From the NCBI RefSeq assembly GCF_000264905.1, contig NW_006763148.1, forward strand, positions 837,575-901,574: a DNA stretch of 64,000 bases, written 5' to 3'. Under the pieces are notes generated by a model. It did not search any database. It was given only the letters and a program-made list of their open reading frames with translations, and had not been told where the DNA came from. The position numbers and the translations under genes were made by a program. Positions 36,566 through 49,088 of this stretch are shown here, piece by piece. The DNA comes from Stereum hirsutum FP-91666 SS1. Its lineage: Eukaryota; Basidiomycota; Agaricomycetes; Russulales; Stereaceae. Each line of letters starts with the position of its first letter. The stretch's first letter is position 1.

Positions 36566-38840
36566 ATGAGCACCGCCGTCGAACAGTCCAGGGCCGACTC
36601 GCGCCACTCACACGAGCACCTCGGAAGCACCAGCCCGCCGGCGCCCGTTATGGCAGAGGAGACCCAGCCGACGCTCGAAAAAAAGCGTTCGCGTTCGACA
36701 GACTCGTTCCCAGAAGACAAGGAGCGTGGCCCGGTAGAAACCCATACCGTTCCGGAGAGCGAGAGGGATATTGTGGCCGAGGAAGAACAAGAACCGTCTT
36801 GGTATGCGCGCCATAAAGTGCTCATCAACCGCGTCTCGCTTTTCGCTCTCGCAGCCGTTATTTTGGGCTGGTGGGTCACCTCGATTATTCTTCCTGCTAC
36901 TCGCCACCGGTGGATCGTCCAGACACTCTGGGCATGGGTCTTCATTTCCATCATCGCATTCCGTTTTATCCCAAATTCCGTCGTCACTCGTCCGGTGGAA
37001 GCAGTATGGCTTCCTCTCGTCCAGCGACCCTGGTTCGCCTTGCCTCGGACCGTTAGGTATACGCTCGGCTGGATCGCTTTGTTCGCAACTATCTTCGGTT
37101 CAGCCTTCGGTTTCCCTCTGACCAGTGTACGCGTACTTTTCTGTCCGTCGTACCTGTGTCGAGAACGTTGAGCTCTAGCTTTCACCTTTCACAACAGGGC
37201 ACGACCTACGCCGACCGCGGTATCTCTGTTGTCGGCCTCTTCATCTTCCAGTCATGCTTCTTCCTGTCTTCGAAGCATCGCTCACATATTCAATGGTGCG
37301 TGGTTTTTTTGCACTTCATGTCACTCGTGAACATTGATACTGAAGATGATCGGCTTTCCATGTGCAGGAGTACGGTCATGGTCGGATTGTTCATCCAGCA
37401 GGCGATCGCTATGTTCGTCCTGAAGTCCGGCGCGGGCTTCTCAATCTTCAAATGGATCGCCTTGTTGGCATCCGATTTCCTGGAGCAGTCCAAGGCCGGA
37501 GCATCTTTCTTCTTCTCCGACGCTATCGTCGCTGAGAGCTACTTCTTCGTCAATACGGTACGTCTTGATGTTCACTTCTGCCGTGAACTGCCTTTAAACT
37601 GTTGGTCTTGCTGTATTAGCTCTCGGCCATCATCTTTTTCATTGCCTTCGTGCAGATGATGTACTATGTGAGCAACTAATTTTGTCCCCGGCGTCATCCG
37701 TATTATATACTGATTCCTCTCTAGCTTGGAGTGATGCAATGGATCATCAAGAACTTGTAAGTGCTATGGCCTCTTCGTTCTTACTTGAAGCAAGCTCAAG
37801 CATATTCCAATTATAGCGCTTGGCTCTTTTTCAAGGCGATGAACGTCTCTGGTGCCGAAGCTGTCGTAGCCGCAGCCTCGCCCTTCATCGGCCAGGGTGA
37901 ATCTGCATGTCTCGTCAAGCCATTCGTCGACTACATGACACCCTCCGAATTCCATCTCGTCATGACCTCCGGTTTCTCCACCATCGCCGGCTCCGTCTTC
38001 ATCGCCTACATCAACCTCGGCGTCTCCCCCACTTCACTCATCACCTCCTCCGTCATGTCCATCCCGGCATCCATTGCCATTAGTAAGTTGAGGTATCCGG
38101 AGTTGGACGAGCCGTTGACTAGGGGAAGAGTGGTGGTGGACAGAGGTGTGGAGAAGAACCCGCCTGCGAACATGCTGCACGCGTTCTCGCAAGGTGCACT
38201 TTTCGGTTTGATCGTTGCCGGCCAGATCTTGTGCGTTCAACCTTCTTATACTACTACCTGTCCAATTCTGACACGAAAACACGGAACAGGTGTAACGTCC
38301 TGACCATCCTCTCCCTCATCGCCACTATCAACGGCCTTCTCACCTGGGTTGGCCGCGGCTTCGGCTTCCACGCTCTAACCCTCCAACTCATCCTCCGCTA
38401 CATCTTCTACCCCGTCACCTTCTTCATCGGCGTCCCGCGACACGAGATCCTACGCGTCGCCGAGCTCCTCGCCACGAAACTCATCCAGAACGAGTTCGTG
38501 GCCTACCTCGACCTGCAGACCATCATGGCCTCGGACAACCCGCTCTCGGACCGCGGACATACGATCGCTTCGTATGCGCTTTGTGGGTTCGCGAATATCT
38601 CGTCGTTGGGGATTCAGATTGGAGTGTTGTCGGCGTTGGCGCCGTCCAGGGGGAAGATCATCGCGAAGTTGGGGATGAGCGCGATGATTTGTGGGTTTAT
38701 TTCGACGTTGCAGACGGCTGGGATTGCGTGAGTTTTCTCTCTTTTTCTTTTTCTCTCCCCCCTCCTTCCCTCGCGAGTTTCTGTTGATTGATGGGATGCG
38801 GTCGCTGACGATATTGGCTTACAGGGGTATGTTGGTCTAA
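36566..38840 (+). CDS. Concentrative nucleoside transporter (CNT family)
   Basis: Eight exons (36566-37126, 37198-37295, 37368-37557, 37620-37667, 37725-37756, 37817-38230, 38290-38727, 38825-38840) give 598 residues. A ~95-residue charged cytosolic N-terminus is followed by about 12 hydrophobic segments. Family motifs are [35 protein letters not shown], an [10 protein letters not shown] block, then LTWVGRGFG and [19 protein letters not shown] proteins import nucleosides with H+ or Na+; fungal members are normally proton coupled and sit in the plasma membrane. The last exon is only 16 nt and supplies AGMLV-stop. The gene encodes a full-length member. Confidence 0.95.
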
Positions 38841-41484
38841 GCGCGATGGATGGGTACGATTATTTAATGCTTGTGAATGTGATGGTATCGACGAACGAAA
38901 TGGTGGTAATGTGAAGCGGCTTGCTTGGGGCTCTGTAGATCTTGGGATGTACGTGTATGGTATGCCAGTGGTACGGAGGGGTACATTATACATAATACAT
39001 GCGGTGCTCGTTTCTCTCCTCTTTGATTGGTCTGTGAGCGCGATTAGTCTTGCTCCGTGTTAAGTGTTTATGGATGGTTGGGTGGATGGACCCAAAACAA
39101 TCACTGACACTACAGAGGAGAGTGAGGTTGAGTGAGGTGCCACATCGAGACCAACGAGACGCCACATCACGATCAATTTCTCCGCTCATCCGCGGCCCGG
39201 CGAATCCCGGACCGCTTCGAGCGATCCGTGTCTGAATCCGCGTAGCCTACTTTCGCAGTTTCTTTCATGTCGTCCGCAAAGGCAGCATACTTGTTATCCC
39301 TCAAGAGACCTGTGTTGTCCCTCGACCTTGCATCTCAGTCGAGTGTTATTGCGGCGGCTACACCCCATTCGAAGCTCTTCACCGTGACATCATTTGAGTC
39401 TTGAAGCTTGAAGCTTGAAGACTCAATGCCACTGAACCCTCCAAGTTCGCGGACTGGCACGATGCCTCGTTCTATAGTTACTAGTCTCGGACTCGACTCG
39501 GAGTTGGACTCCTCTCGTCACCATCAGGTCTCAATCAGGGGTCCTTCGTCAACGTTATATTTGGACAATATATTCGAACGGCGGCATTCAACTCCACTTA
39601 GCGCATCTAGTTGCTGAACCACTAAATAGCGACTTAGCCTCGATCTGGCAGCGTGCCAAAGATCGCCACAGGGCAAGCAACTTTATACTTCATTCAACCT
39701 TTACTGAATGATTGTTCCTCGAAACCCGGACTTGTTGCTGGCTCTACAGCGCAATACCCAGCAGCTTTCCATCCGATGCCCAAACATGATACTGACATCA
39801 GTCCATGATCGATGCCCATTGGGATGGCAGTTCTACCGCTCCTTCAGCCTCCGCTTCTTTCGCACTCGCAAGAACTGACCATCACCTCTTCATTCTGTCC
39901 CATCTTCCATCTTTCGACCGTCTATCGGTCCGTATCTGAGCCATTTAACTCCCCCTACCGTCCATTTTTCTAATGATCTGACGAATCCGAGTCCCACCTC
40001 CTATTCCTGTTATCTGTCTCACTGAACTCAACCCGTTCTTTCTTCAGTTCTATCATCTCACGTCTGCAGCCCTCTGAAGGGCACATATGCTCCTATTACA
40101 CCATTATATAAATCGTCCTCGCTAGCGGCATCACAAAGGTACGAAAGGATCGTACGCGCTTGTAGTATGAAACGCTTCTCCGCCCTATCCGACACGTTCG
40201 CAACTTATTCTGAGGTGAGTGGTACAAGCATTGTGTTGACTCGGTGCGCCCAGTAGCATTCATTCTATTTTTAGGGCCCAAAGACTCACAACACGACGCG
40301 TTTGTTTCGGGTCCTTTTGAGTCCCCCCTTTCGCAGAACTTCCCGCCGTTGTTGAGGCCACCGAGGACCACCGTCCGGATTTTGACCTTCGACTGTCTAA
40401 CTTGGTTGATTCACCTTCCTTTCTATTTTCTCTAGGCATCCTCGAAGTTCGCACAGTCATGGTGCGTTCTGTACTCCGTCGTCTGCTACGATTCCGGCTC
40501 AATCGGAAAATCGCTTCCATAGACCCTATCCACGATTCGCGCAAGGGGGTTCTTATTACTCACTATAGTCGAGGCTGTGGGTGTACTGACCCGTATAGGT
40601 ATATCGAGTGAGCTGTTATCTCTATTGCCTCTGATAGACTGCGATTGGCTCGGCTCGATTTACGGAGAGGTTGAGATGTTGGACCGCTCGTTCGTTACCG
40701 TAAAATCATCCAAGGGCATCGATGATTCCTATTTCTTTAGCTTGCCATCAGGTCATGAGGGGTCGTTCGGCTTTCCGACTCTACTTCGTCCTGGATGTTT
40801 AGCGATATTTCTGCGAGATGCTGGAACATACCGTGCATTTCTCGTTGATTCTAACTGCCACCTTTTCTGGAAGTGGCTTGTCCTCGACTTTTTGTAAGAA
40901 CTCGATCTGGGATTCTACACTCCAATTTCCTCACTACTACTTCCCCGGCGCCAAATCCGATCACCAAACGGCTTTAGATCTCGCGTCTTACCTAGGCCAT
41001 GGAGCAATCAGGTTAGGGTTTTTCCCGAACTAGCTTTCTATATCCTCTTTTTTAACGTTTGGTTTTTGGTTCGAAGACACATCTTCGCGGGTTGTGTACG
41101 TTTCAGGCTGTCGAGGCACATGCAGAGTTCTCATTCTACTAGGGCTTATATGTTAGTAAAAACTTGGAACTTTTTGCGAAAGCTCATTGGTGGATCGGAC
41201 AGATCTTCCGCCAACGAGTTCCAAGTAAACTTGAAACATATAAGGTCTACTGGATGTTGATACGCAAAGGAGCCGAAGCAGACTTCTCGCGTGTGAATCA
41301 GCGACCTGTGCCGGAGATCCATCTGATCCATTAGTCGTTGCAATCAATTCCCATGAATGATGACGAGAAGGCCTTGCTACCATTCACGCAGAGGCGCTTC
41401 ACGATCTATCCGTAATTGGTCTCAGGTATAAGGGGCGAGTCTGATACAGGAACTCCAGCCCCTTCTGAATTGCACTCTTTCCTC
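38841..41484. other. Gene-poor stretch, 2.6 kb
   Basis: No gene can be supported. A CTTGAAG tandem (three units) lies near 39402. Frames at 40167 (MKRFSALSDTF...) and 40577-40897 (106 codons, LGSIYGEVEMLDRSF...) are open but without splice-consistent partners or family resemblance. They may be remnants of a decayed relative of the membrane-protein gene that follows, or chance. Confidence 0.5.
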
Positions 41485-43390
41485 ATGTCGACGTCCACCA
41501 CGAGCTTGTCCCAAATAATCAGCCAGGACAAGTTGTGGTAAGTGCTTCGTTTCCTCGTCTTGAGATTGGAATCAACGACGTGACTGCATGCAGGATAATC
41601 TCGATATATACTCAGCTTTCTGCAACAAGTTCGTCGACTCTCTCTCGAAGCTCTTGCCCAAACCTTGCTGATCTTCGTTTCATATAGCGTTATGGCTTGT
41701 CGACTTTGTCCAGACCCTGCCCATGGAGATCGAAGCTGTTTGGTCAAGTAAACTAACGGGGACAGCCATGATGTTTCTAGTGAACCGTTATGTGTTTGGT
41801 ATATTCAACATCATCGTTTTGGTCTCACTGAATCCCATTTCGGCATCTGACAAGACGTGAGTGCTACGCTATTTTTGAAGGAAGATGCAAATATTGACCT
41901 TCAGTTCTCCTCAGTTGCAACACACTCAATATAATCACCTTGGTCATGATCATCATGACGGTTCTTACGACGAATTGTCGGTCGGTTCCATTCACCTACG
42001 AGATCGTGTCTGACGTTCCAGTTTAGTGCTGTTCGCTCTTAGGGTCTACGCTATCTCTGGTCGAAACAGAGTAATTCTATCTATAGCATTGACGATCCTT
42101 CTTGGAAGATTTGCAATGGACTTATGGGTATGTTCCACTTCATAACTGAATATTGGTTACAACGAAGTCCTCATCAAGTTGATGACAATAATTACAGCAA
42201 GCTACTCCTAGTCTCGATGCTGGTGTATCCACCGCAGGAACACCATTCCAAGCGTTTTCCATGTGCACACAATACGCTTCAAATCACACCGGGTATCAAC
42301 AGTGCGTTTGGAATACGCGTCTAACCAATGGTCTTGGGCTCACTAACATTTTGCGTTGACAAAGATGTATGTCTCTCTCCTGTATGAAGTAAGTCTACAA
42401 TCTGAATAATGACTGAATAGCTTCCATCGTCGCTGCTGTGCTGGCTCTGGCGTTCGATACATTTGTTTTCGGAGTGACCCTTTACAAGATCTATGGGCAT
42501 GCCATGCAGATGCGCAAACAAGGGAGAAAAGGGCTCACCGGAGTTCTTTTAAGAGATGGTGAGTGGCGAATGCAGCTCGTGTTGGAACGATCCTTATTGG
42601 TGTCATCATAGGGACCCTGTATTTTCTGTAAGTAGTCAGTTCCTGAACTCGATTGGCCATCATTCACTTATTATTGTCCAGTTCGGTATCCATCGTCGCC
42701 GCTGGAAACCTTACTCTCGAATTGGTATGTACAGAGAATTTCTTCGTCTAGATCGCAACTAAGATCGGGCTACTCAGGTCTCCACCTCTTCAGTGAGCTA
42801 CACTTTCCCAATAATATCTTCAATTTGGGCCATGACACCCGGTTCCGTGTGGTTGTAGGCTGCATCAAACCCCTTCTTCCTAGTTACGACTGTCTTATCA
42901 CCCTACTTCGCCGTGTAAGTCAAGCACTTCCCACACCATACTAGCGGGCTACTAATTGCACTCCTTCCAGACTTCCGAACCTCCTCGTCAACCGCCTGTA
43001 TCTCAATCTCCAGACTATGGATCTCGCAGGCTCCACGATTTCTGAGCAGAGTGTCACCTTGGACTCAGACTTCACTTTCACTCAAAATCGTTTCCTCGGC
43101 AGTATTGGGGCGCCTATTGATCTCAGCTGGTGGAGTTCACATTTTGAGAAGGACGAAGAAGCGACGGACTATGAGATTGCAAGAGAAGAGGATGACCCTA
43201 CAGAGGCCCCGGGCGACAGGACCTCCACACTGGTACCGGTGGTGAGCGGCCTGGCTCTTTTATTTTTCTTCGTGACGATACCGATACTCATACCGATAAC
43301 AAGGTTTACACTGGGGAAGGTCATGGAGACATAGAGATGGTACCCATCGCGGGCCCGTCGAACTCTGGCACTCATCGAGGCATAGCTTGA
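41485..43390 (+). CDS. DUF6533-type seven-helix membrane protein
   Basis: A multi-exon gene (about ten exons). The start MSTSTTSLSQIISQ is followed after an intron by LWLVDFVQTLPMEIEAVW and VNRYVFGIFNIIVLVSLNP, the DUF6533 signature seen in very many basidiomycete integral membrane proteins. Further exons give LRVYAISGRNRV, IVAAVLALAFDTFVFG, VSIVAAGNLTLEL, SVSYTFPIISSIWAM and NLLVNRLYLNLQTM, consistent with seven membrane helices. The tail is acidic and cytosolic. A last intron around 43241-43304 best explains the ending VYTGEGHGDIEMVPIAG with stop at 43388-43390; reading through would instead give a short hydrophobic tail ending at 43334. One junction near 42300-42420 could not be resolved and may involve a very small exon. 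The function of this family is unknown; receptor-like roles are suggested only by topology. Confidence 0.8.
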
Positions 43391-44159
43391 TGCCTGTCGC
43401 AATTGTTAGTGTTGTTGATCATAAAGTGTCTAAGTATGCTCGCTGATGTGATATAATCTTTGAGCTCATAGGAAAGGCCTAGAGTGCCATTGTCAAGTCA
43501 GAGTTTACGTTACAGAACGCACAAACCATCTTTCAACCCGATACCCCGACCATGCCCAAGCCTCACCTGCAAAATCCGCCTTATAGCCTGAGGTTGGCCT
43601 CCTCTCGCTGCGCTTCACCCTCTCTTTCTCTCTCTCTCTCCTGGACGGCTCAGATTTTGCGCTCCCATAATTTCTTTATGCAGCATCTCGTCGAATCTTC
43701 CACGCATTTTGTTTTACTATATCCTCCTCCATAATTCTCCTTTGAGACACTACTCCTTGTGGTTCTCGTAGTCGACAATTATCGTCACTCTGCATTACGT
43801 TTACTTTACCATTATAATACGGTGGGCTAGTGTTTATAATTGTATATAGGAATAACGAGCAATACCACACTTGGGCCGGCCGTCGCTAGTCATGGTCTGG
43901 GCCACAATCATTGTTCGTTCCCGAAGGGAATGTTCCCACGGAGTTCAACGAATTCTCATAGCAGGCAACCCGATCTGCGGATTCTGGCTCAAACGAGCAT
44001 CGGCAATGGCACTCATGCATGGGCATACACCTCGTTTCCATTTTCCCACTTACCTCTCACTTTCGCTTACAACCGTTTCCGAGCAGGTTGTACTGCAACG
44101 GTGCAACTGCTAGGGTGTTTCGCAGTTTGGGTCGTACGACAACGGTCCGGCACCTGAAC
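43391..44159. other. Intergenic
   Basis: No gene is supported. It contains a pyrimidine-rich run (TCTCTTTCTCTCTCTCTCTC) near 43620 and, at about 43850-43866, one core copy of the motif found in the arms of the inverted duplication. Confidence 0.55.
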
Positions 44160-45476
44160 ATGGCTCCGCTCCTTCACCACCAGCCATTCAAGACGATCTA
44201 CCTCGTCGGATTTCTCGGTTACCTCCTCTTCGTCAAACTTCCGTATTGGACTGTTAAATACTGCGTTCCTTCGCATCGACCACGGCCTGCTTGGACGGTC
44301 AAACGATGTATACAGATCGCTTTGTTACGCAACTTGACCACCATACCGGCCAAAGTGGGCCTGAGTCTTGGGTGCGACCTTACGCTGGAGGTTCCCAATT
44401 CGTCCCTCAAGAATAACGCGCGGTTCGCTTGGGTCGAAGGGTTGGGTGATGACCTGGTTGTGGGACCTATCAAGGACGCTGCGCTGCAGACGGGAGTAAG
44501 GCCTGCTACGAGGTTGCCCGGATATTGGCAGTTGAAGGCAGGAACGGTATGGCCGGGAGATGTTGCTCTGCCAGGAGAGAAGACGGTGCTTCATTTGCAT
44601 GGAGGGTGCGTCTGCTTTATATTGTTCTGAAACTGACTGCCTCTGAATCGGAATGCACAGAGCGTTCGCAATTGGCTCAGCTCATCCGTCCGACACCACT
44701 GCCAGCCTTCCCAGAGGGCTTCTGAAGCATTCCGAGGAACTGTTGCGAGTCTTTGCGGCTGACTATCGACTCTGTGCGCACAACGAACCAATGAACCCAT
44801 TTCCAACTGCCGTCCTGGACTCTCTCGCTGGCTACCGTTACCTTCTTCGCATGGGGTTTCTTCCCCAGAACATTACCATTGCCGGTGAGTAGTTTCCAAA
44901 TCTCTCTCAAATTGTCAACCCCTCTTAATTCGAGGACGTGACATAGGTGATTCTGCCGGCGGAAACCTAACGCTGGCGTGCGTGCGATACTGCGTTGAGA
45001 GCCGTCTACCTGAATTCCCCCCTCCCGGACGTATGCTTGTCTCTAGTCCCTGCGGAGACATTTCCATGTCTCGCGATGGACCCGATTCTTCCCTTTACAT
45101 TAACCGCGACACAGACATTTTTATATCCGTCCCCGGTGAAAAATTCGGTGTACACATGCGCGATTTACTTCTCGGCCCTCTCCCGGATTCCGAGGCCGAA
45201 TCCAACCCATACATGTCACCGCTCTCGCCACACATTATCGACGCACCCGGAGCGTATAGAGGATACCCTAATACTTATGTGGTCGCGGGAGGTGCTGAAC
45301 GTCTTTATGATGATGCAGAGGCTTTGGTGCAGAAGTTGGAGGCGGACGGAGTGGAGGTGATTTCTGACATCCCGAAGGACGCGATCCACGATTTTATAAT
45401 CATGACATGGCATGAGCCTGAACGGACGGACGTGCTGAAACGTGTCGCTGCGTGGATTGATAGGTCGCCTGTATAG
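44160..45476 (+). CDS. Alpha/beta hydrolase, hormone-sensitive-lipase-like (Abhydrolase_3)
   Basis: Three exons (44160-44605, 44661-44884, 44947-45476) give 399 residues. A hydrophobic N-terminal anchor (TIYLVGFLGYLLFVKLPYW) is at about 12-31. The oxyanion motif HLHGGAFAIG is near 146-154, the nucleophile Ser226 lies in GDSAGGN, the acid is near 345 (GGAERLYDD) and the histidine near 371 (DAIHDF), so the catalytic set is complete. Family members hydrolyse esters such as steryl acetates or short-chain esters; a membrane-anchored form suggests an ER lipid esterase or steryl deacetylase, but the substrate is not shown by sequence. Confidence 0.93.
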
Positions 45477-47074
45477 GAGTCGCTCCTCACCATATGGTAC
45501 GTATCCGGTTGTTCATCTTGTAAAACTGTGGTAGACTCACTCGTGTTACAATCTTCAGGAATCTACAAGATCATCTGCACTGGGCGGTAGCTCATACATT
45601 ATTGACTTTAATTCTGGATTATTACAACGCTTCATTGACACTCGTCAGTGCGACACCTTTTGGTACCACTCATCTCTCGAGGGTGCGCATAAACGAGTTG
45701 TTCAGTCAAAGTTCCCCTGGTATGCGACGTGGCTGTTTTCCACGTCGATGACGACGGCCGAAAAGCCGTGGTTCCGTCCTCATCAGTTGTAACGTTTAGG
45801 CCTCCCAGAAAGGTATTATTTGATGGCATCGTCTGCAAAACAAGTCACAAGGAGAAAAGAATGACGAAGGAAGACTCGGAGGCCGTACAGTTGAGAGTGG
45901 TGACGCCACACCAAACGCCACATAGCGTTCCATTTCGGCCAATCCCGGAGGCGGACAAACGACGGTGCGTTTTTATTTACTTTCCTCGTCACCTTAGCCC
46001 TTGGCCACCTCTGCATCCATGCTTGCTGTATTTTACGGCACCACGCTTTCGTCAGACTCATCTCATATGTTTGAAACCTATAAGCCTCACAGAAGCTCTT
46101 CTCACACCGCTCACGATGGTCAACATTCGCCGAATCCCTTCTTGCTCCCTCCTCGTGAGGCTAGTGTAGCTAATTCAGGCCAGGCGTCATATTTACTTCT
46201 CGAAAACAAGCATCGCCAGTGCTTCTGCATCTACTCTCATCATTGTTGTAGTTCATGTCGTCCGAAGAGGACTTTTCATGGTGTTTATCAGCCCCGCGCG
46301 TATACATCATACAACCTCAGCTGTGGCGCTCCCATTTTCTTCGTAACTCTATGCTGAAGCACCATCATCGACCACCTTGCTTCCTTCGTTGAGGCGCTGT
46401 CAGCATCAAGTTTCATTGTCGTCGAACCACCGGGACAACGAGACCTGAAACAGTAGTCTGTCTTCGACGGTTTCGAAGTGTCTGTCCAAATGCCACGTCT
46501 TGTTCTTGCAGTACTTGGCCCTGACTGTGAAGTGTCAGCTCCTCTCTCGGTGGATCTGATAGCCTTGGCTCTTGTCGTTTAGTATGCGACGCTGCAGTAA
46601 TACCAGGACCGTTCCATGGCCTAAATGTGCGGGTTGACCTGCAGAAGCTCGCTAGCCATTATAGTGGCCATGTGCACAGTATACTAAATATACAGTCTCA
46701 TTTGGCTACCTGTTCACCAAGTACTGATATATCAGTACCAGACCCTCTGACAATAAAGTCACCTTTATCCAAGCATCGAGGTCTTCGTATTATGCGCTCA
46801 AACTCGTATTCTCGTGGACTCTGAAACGTTCTCTTCCAGGATGTATGTGTTCTATTGATGATTCATCCACCACCGAAAATCATAGCGCCAGCCTACTAAC
46901 ACAATGTGTGGATCACCACGGGCGACTAGCCAAATTTGCAGTCAGGAAGCGGCATTTCTCGCCGCAGACCCCCCTATAAAACCTCAAGAGCTGGGAGGTC
47001 GTCAAGACAGGCGAGCTCATCATCTCTTCTACCCTCCTACTCCAAGCCTCCATATCACTCATCGTATCCCAAAT
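45477..47074. other. Intergenic, 1.6 kb
   Basis: No gene is supported. The TATA box of the thaumatin-like gene lies near its right end. Confidence 0.55.
46971..46982 (+). promoter_or_regulatory. TATA box of the thaumatin-like gene
   Basis: CCCTATAAAACC lies about 95 bp before the start codon at 47075, a usual distance for a fungal TATA element with a short 5' leader. No other copy is nearby. Confidence 0.6.
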
Positions 47075-48062
47075 ATGTTCCCCACTCTCCTTTCTGTCAT
47101 TGCGGCCGTCGCCGCTCTGGTTCACGCCCAGAGCCTGAATGTGGTCAACTCTTGCCCCCATCCGGTTTTCCTCTATATGCAGTCTAGCTTTGGTACTATT
47201 GACAACAATGTCGCGGTTGCCGCAGGCCAGAGTGCCAATCTACACATCTCGAGCAACTGGGATGGCGCAGTTAACGTCGGTAAGTCACCAAGTTGTGTTT
47301 TACTTTCATCTAATGCCCGAAGCTCTGACCATGGACTCTGGATCTATGTTCAGGAACTGGCTGCAATGCTGAAGGTACTGCATGCACCACTGGTGGTCCA
47401 ACTTGGGATGGTCGTACACCCTTCTCGAGGGCCGAATTCAACTGGGTATGCATCAGTATATATGTGGCTCTCTTCACGACCTTATTCTCTCTTTTATCGC
47501 GCCAGTGGGCGGTTCCGGGAATCGTGACCTACGACCTTAGCATGTTTTATGGTTACAACGTCGGGATGAAGATTTCAGCCGGTAACTGCGATGCGTTCTC
47601 TTGTACCATGAGCTCCGGATGCGTGAGTACCTATAAAATACAACATTTTCTTTGGGTAATTTTCATGAAGACTCACTGACGTTACATATCTAGCCTGTCC
47701 CGGGTGACTCTTCACTCGGATATACCTGCTTCAGTCCCTGCTGCTCCTCCGCCGCTGCCTGTGCCGGAGGTGCTCTCCCTCTTGTCGGCGGTGGGTGCGT
47801 TAACAACGAAGGCCCTGGTCCGCACTCTCCGTTCTATGAAGACACCTGCTACAATGCATACGCGTGGGTTTTTCTCCACTGATTTTCTCTGTCCACCGTG
47901 CGGTATTCCGAGTACTAATATTCACTTGTTGGACTTGTCAGCTTCCCAGACAACGATGGTGCAAATAATTCCCAGAGGGACTTCGTCGTCGAGAGCTGCA
48001 GCACTCTCGATGTCACTCTGACGCTCTGCCCCAGTGGGCCCAGCTCGCACTACACCTCGTAA
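47075..48062 (+). CDS. Secreted thaumatin-like protein
   Basis: Five exons (47075-47279, 47354-47445, 47506-47622, 47694-47863, 47942-48062) give 234 residues. A signal peptide is clear (MFPTLLSVIAAVAALVHA, cleavage about residue 18). The mature protein has the thaumatin-like layout with many cysteines: SLNVVNSCPHPVFLY, WDGRTPFSRAEFNW, YDLSMFYGYNVGMKI, CDAFSCTMSSGCPVPGD and FYEDTCYNAYAFPDN. Fungal members are small extracellular proteins, some with beta-glucanase activity and some found in fruiting bodies or during cell-wall remodelling. The acidic cleft residues cannot be verified by eye. It is slightly shorter in its middle loops than plant thaumatins. Confidence 0.9.
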
Positions 48063-49088
48063 AACCACATTCGGTCCGTGTCACTATGGACGAAACCGAC
48101 GAAGAGGCGATTCACAATCTGTTTCCTTCTTATGATCTCCTCCCTGTCTTCATTCTGGTTTATTTGTGATTTATCCCTTGCGTTTTCGTGAGGCGGCGAC
48201 TCTTGTCACTGATTTTTCAAAATGTTCGCTCTTTTATCGTTCTTGGACTCTTCAACAGAATCACTTCATCACTTTCGTTCAATTGCCTTGGACAGGTCTC
48301 TCCGATCCCCTACAATCGTTGCCTGCGCGGCGTGTTCCATCTATTTACGGATCTTCTTGTATTTTTGACATTACTCAAAACATTGTTTGTTTACACCACG
48401 ACCAGGACTAGCCTATCACTGGTGGCACTAGCTCGATCGTACTGTACAGCTTCCCGAGCCTACGTGGCCATCCTAGTCCTTCCGTGTCAAAAGAGTCCTT
48501 ATTCCATGTCAACGAATAAATACTGTGAGACCACAGGCCCATTACACTGGTTGAATCCACAACACCGAAGTAATCTAGGTTTGTATGAAAAGAATGTATG
48601 TACGTATTTACGATCTTGTGAAGTTCCGAAAAGAATGCGAGGTATGCGAGGTGCAGAGCAACGAATGTGAAGCACGAAGTGAGTGGCCCGTGCAGGCGAT
48701 AAGAATAGGTGGCAAAGATATGTCTCAACCAGGAGAGAATGTAGGGTACGGGTACAATAGATAACTCGAGCACAGCGATGATTAGTTCCAAGAGAGCGGT
48801 TTGCATAAGATGAGTGTAGATCCAATAAGTAGATGCGTGGGGTGGAGGCGACGGTGCATTGTGTGGAGTATGTGCAGGTGAACAGAATTGTGAATAGATA
48901 TAAATGGTAGAGAGCGTGTGTCGCAGATGCGGCGGAGTGACAGATGAAGTGAGAATCCGAGATTTGTGCAAAGGGAGATCACGGCAGTGGGCAAGGGACG
49001 CTTGATGTGGACCGCATCAGCTTTCCAATCATGACATCAACTTTGAAAACGGCCGTCTGCGAAGGCTGATAACAACAAGACAGTCCAC
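48063..49088. other. Convergent intergenic region
   Basis: Between the thaumatin-like gene (+) and the kinase (-). A 187-codon minus-strand frame (48408-48971) is open, Thr/Ser/Leu-rich and without family resemblance, so it is not called. Confidence 0.5.

Noticed and set aside
21657..38840. Secondary-metabolite cluster around the P450, glycosyltransferase and transporter
   Set aside because: There is no polyketide, peptide or terpene synthase, and the intervening genes (thioesterase PPT1, DCAF7-type, nucleoside transporter) are housekeeping types.
40167..40897. Possible small gene (MKRFSALSDTF... and LGSIYGEVEML...)
   Set aside because: I could not connect the open pieces with phase-consistent introns, and neither piece resembles a known family.
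48408..48971. 187-codon minus-strand frame with hydrophobic stretches
   Set aside because: No homology, no splice partners and low-complexity Ser/Thr/Leu composition; more likely chance in AT-rich intergenic DNA.
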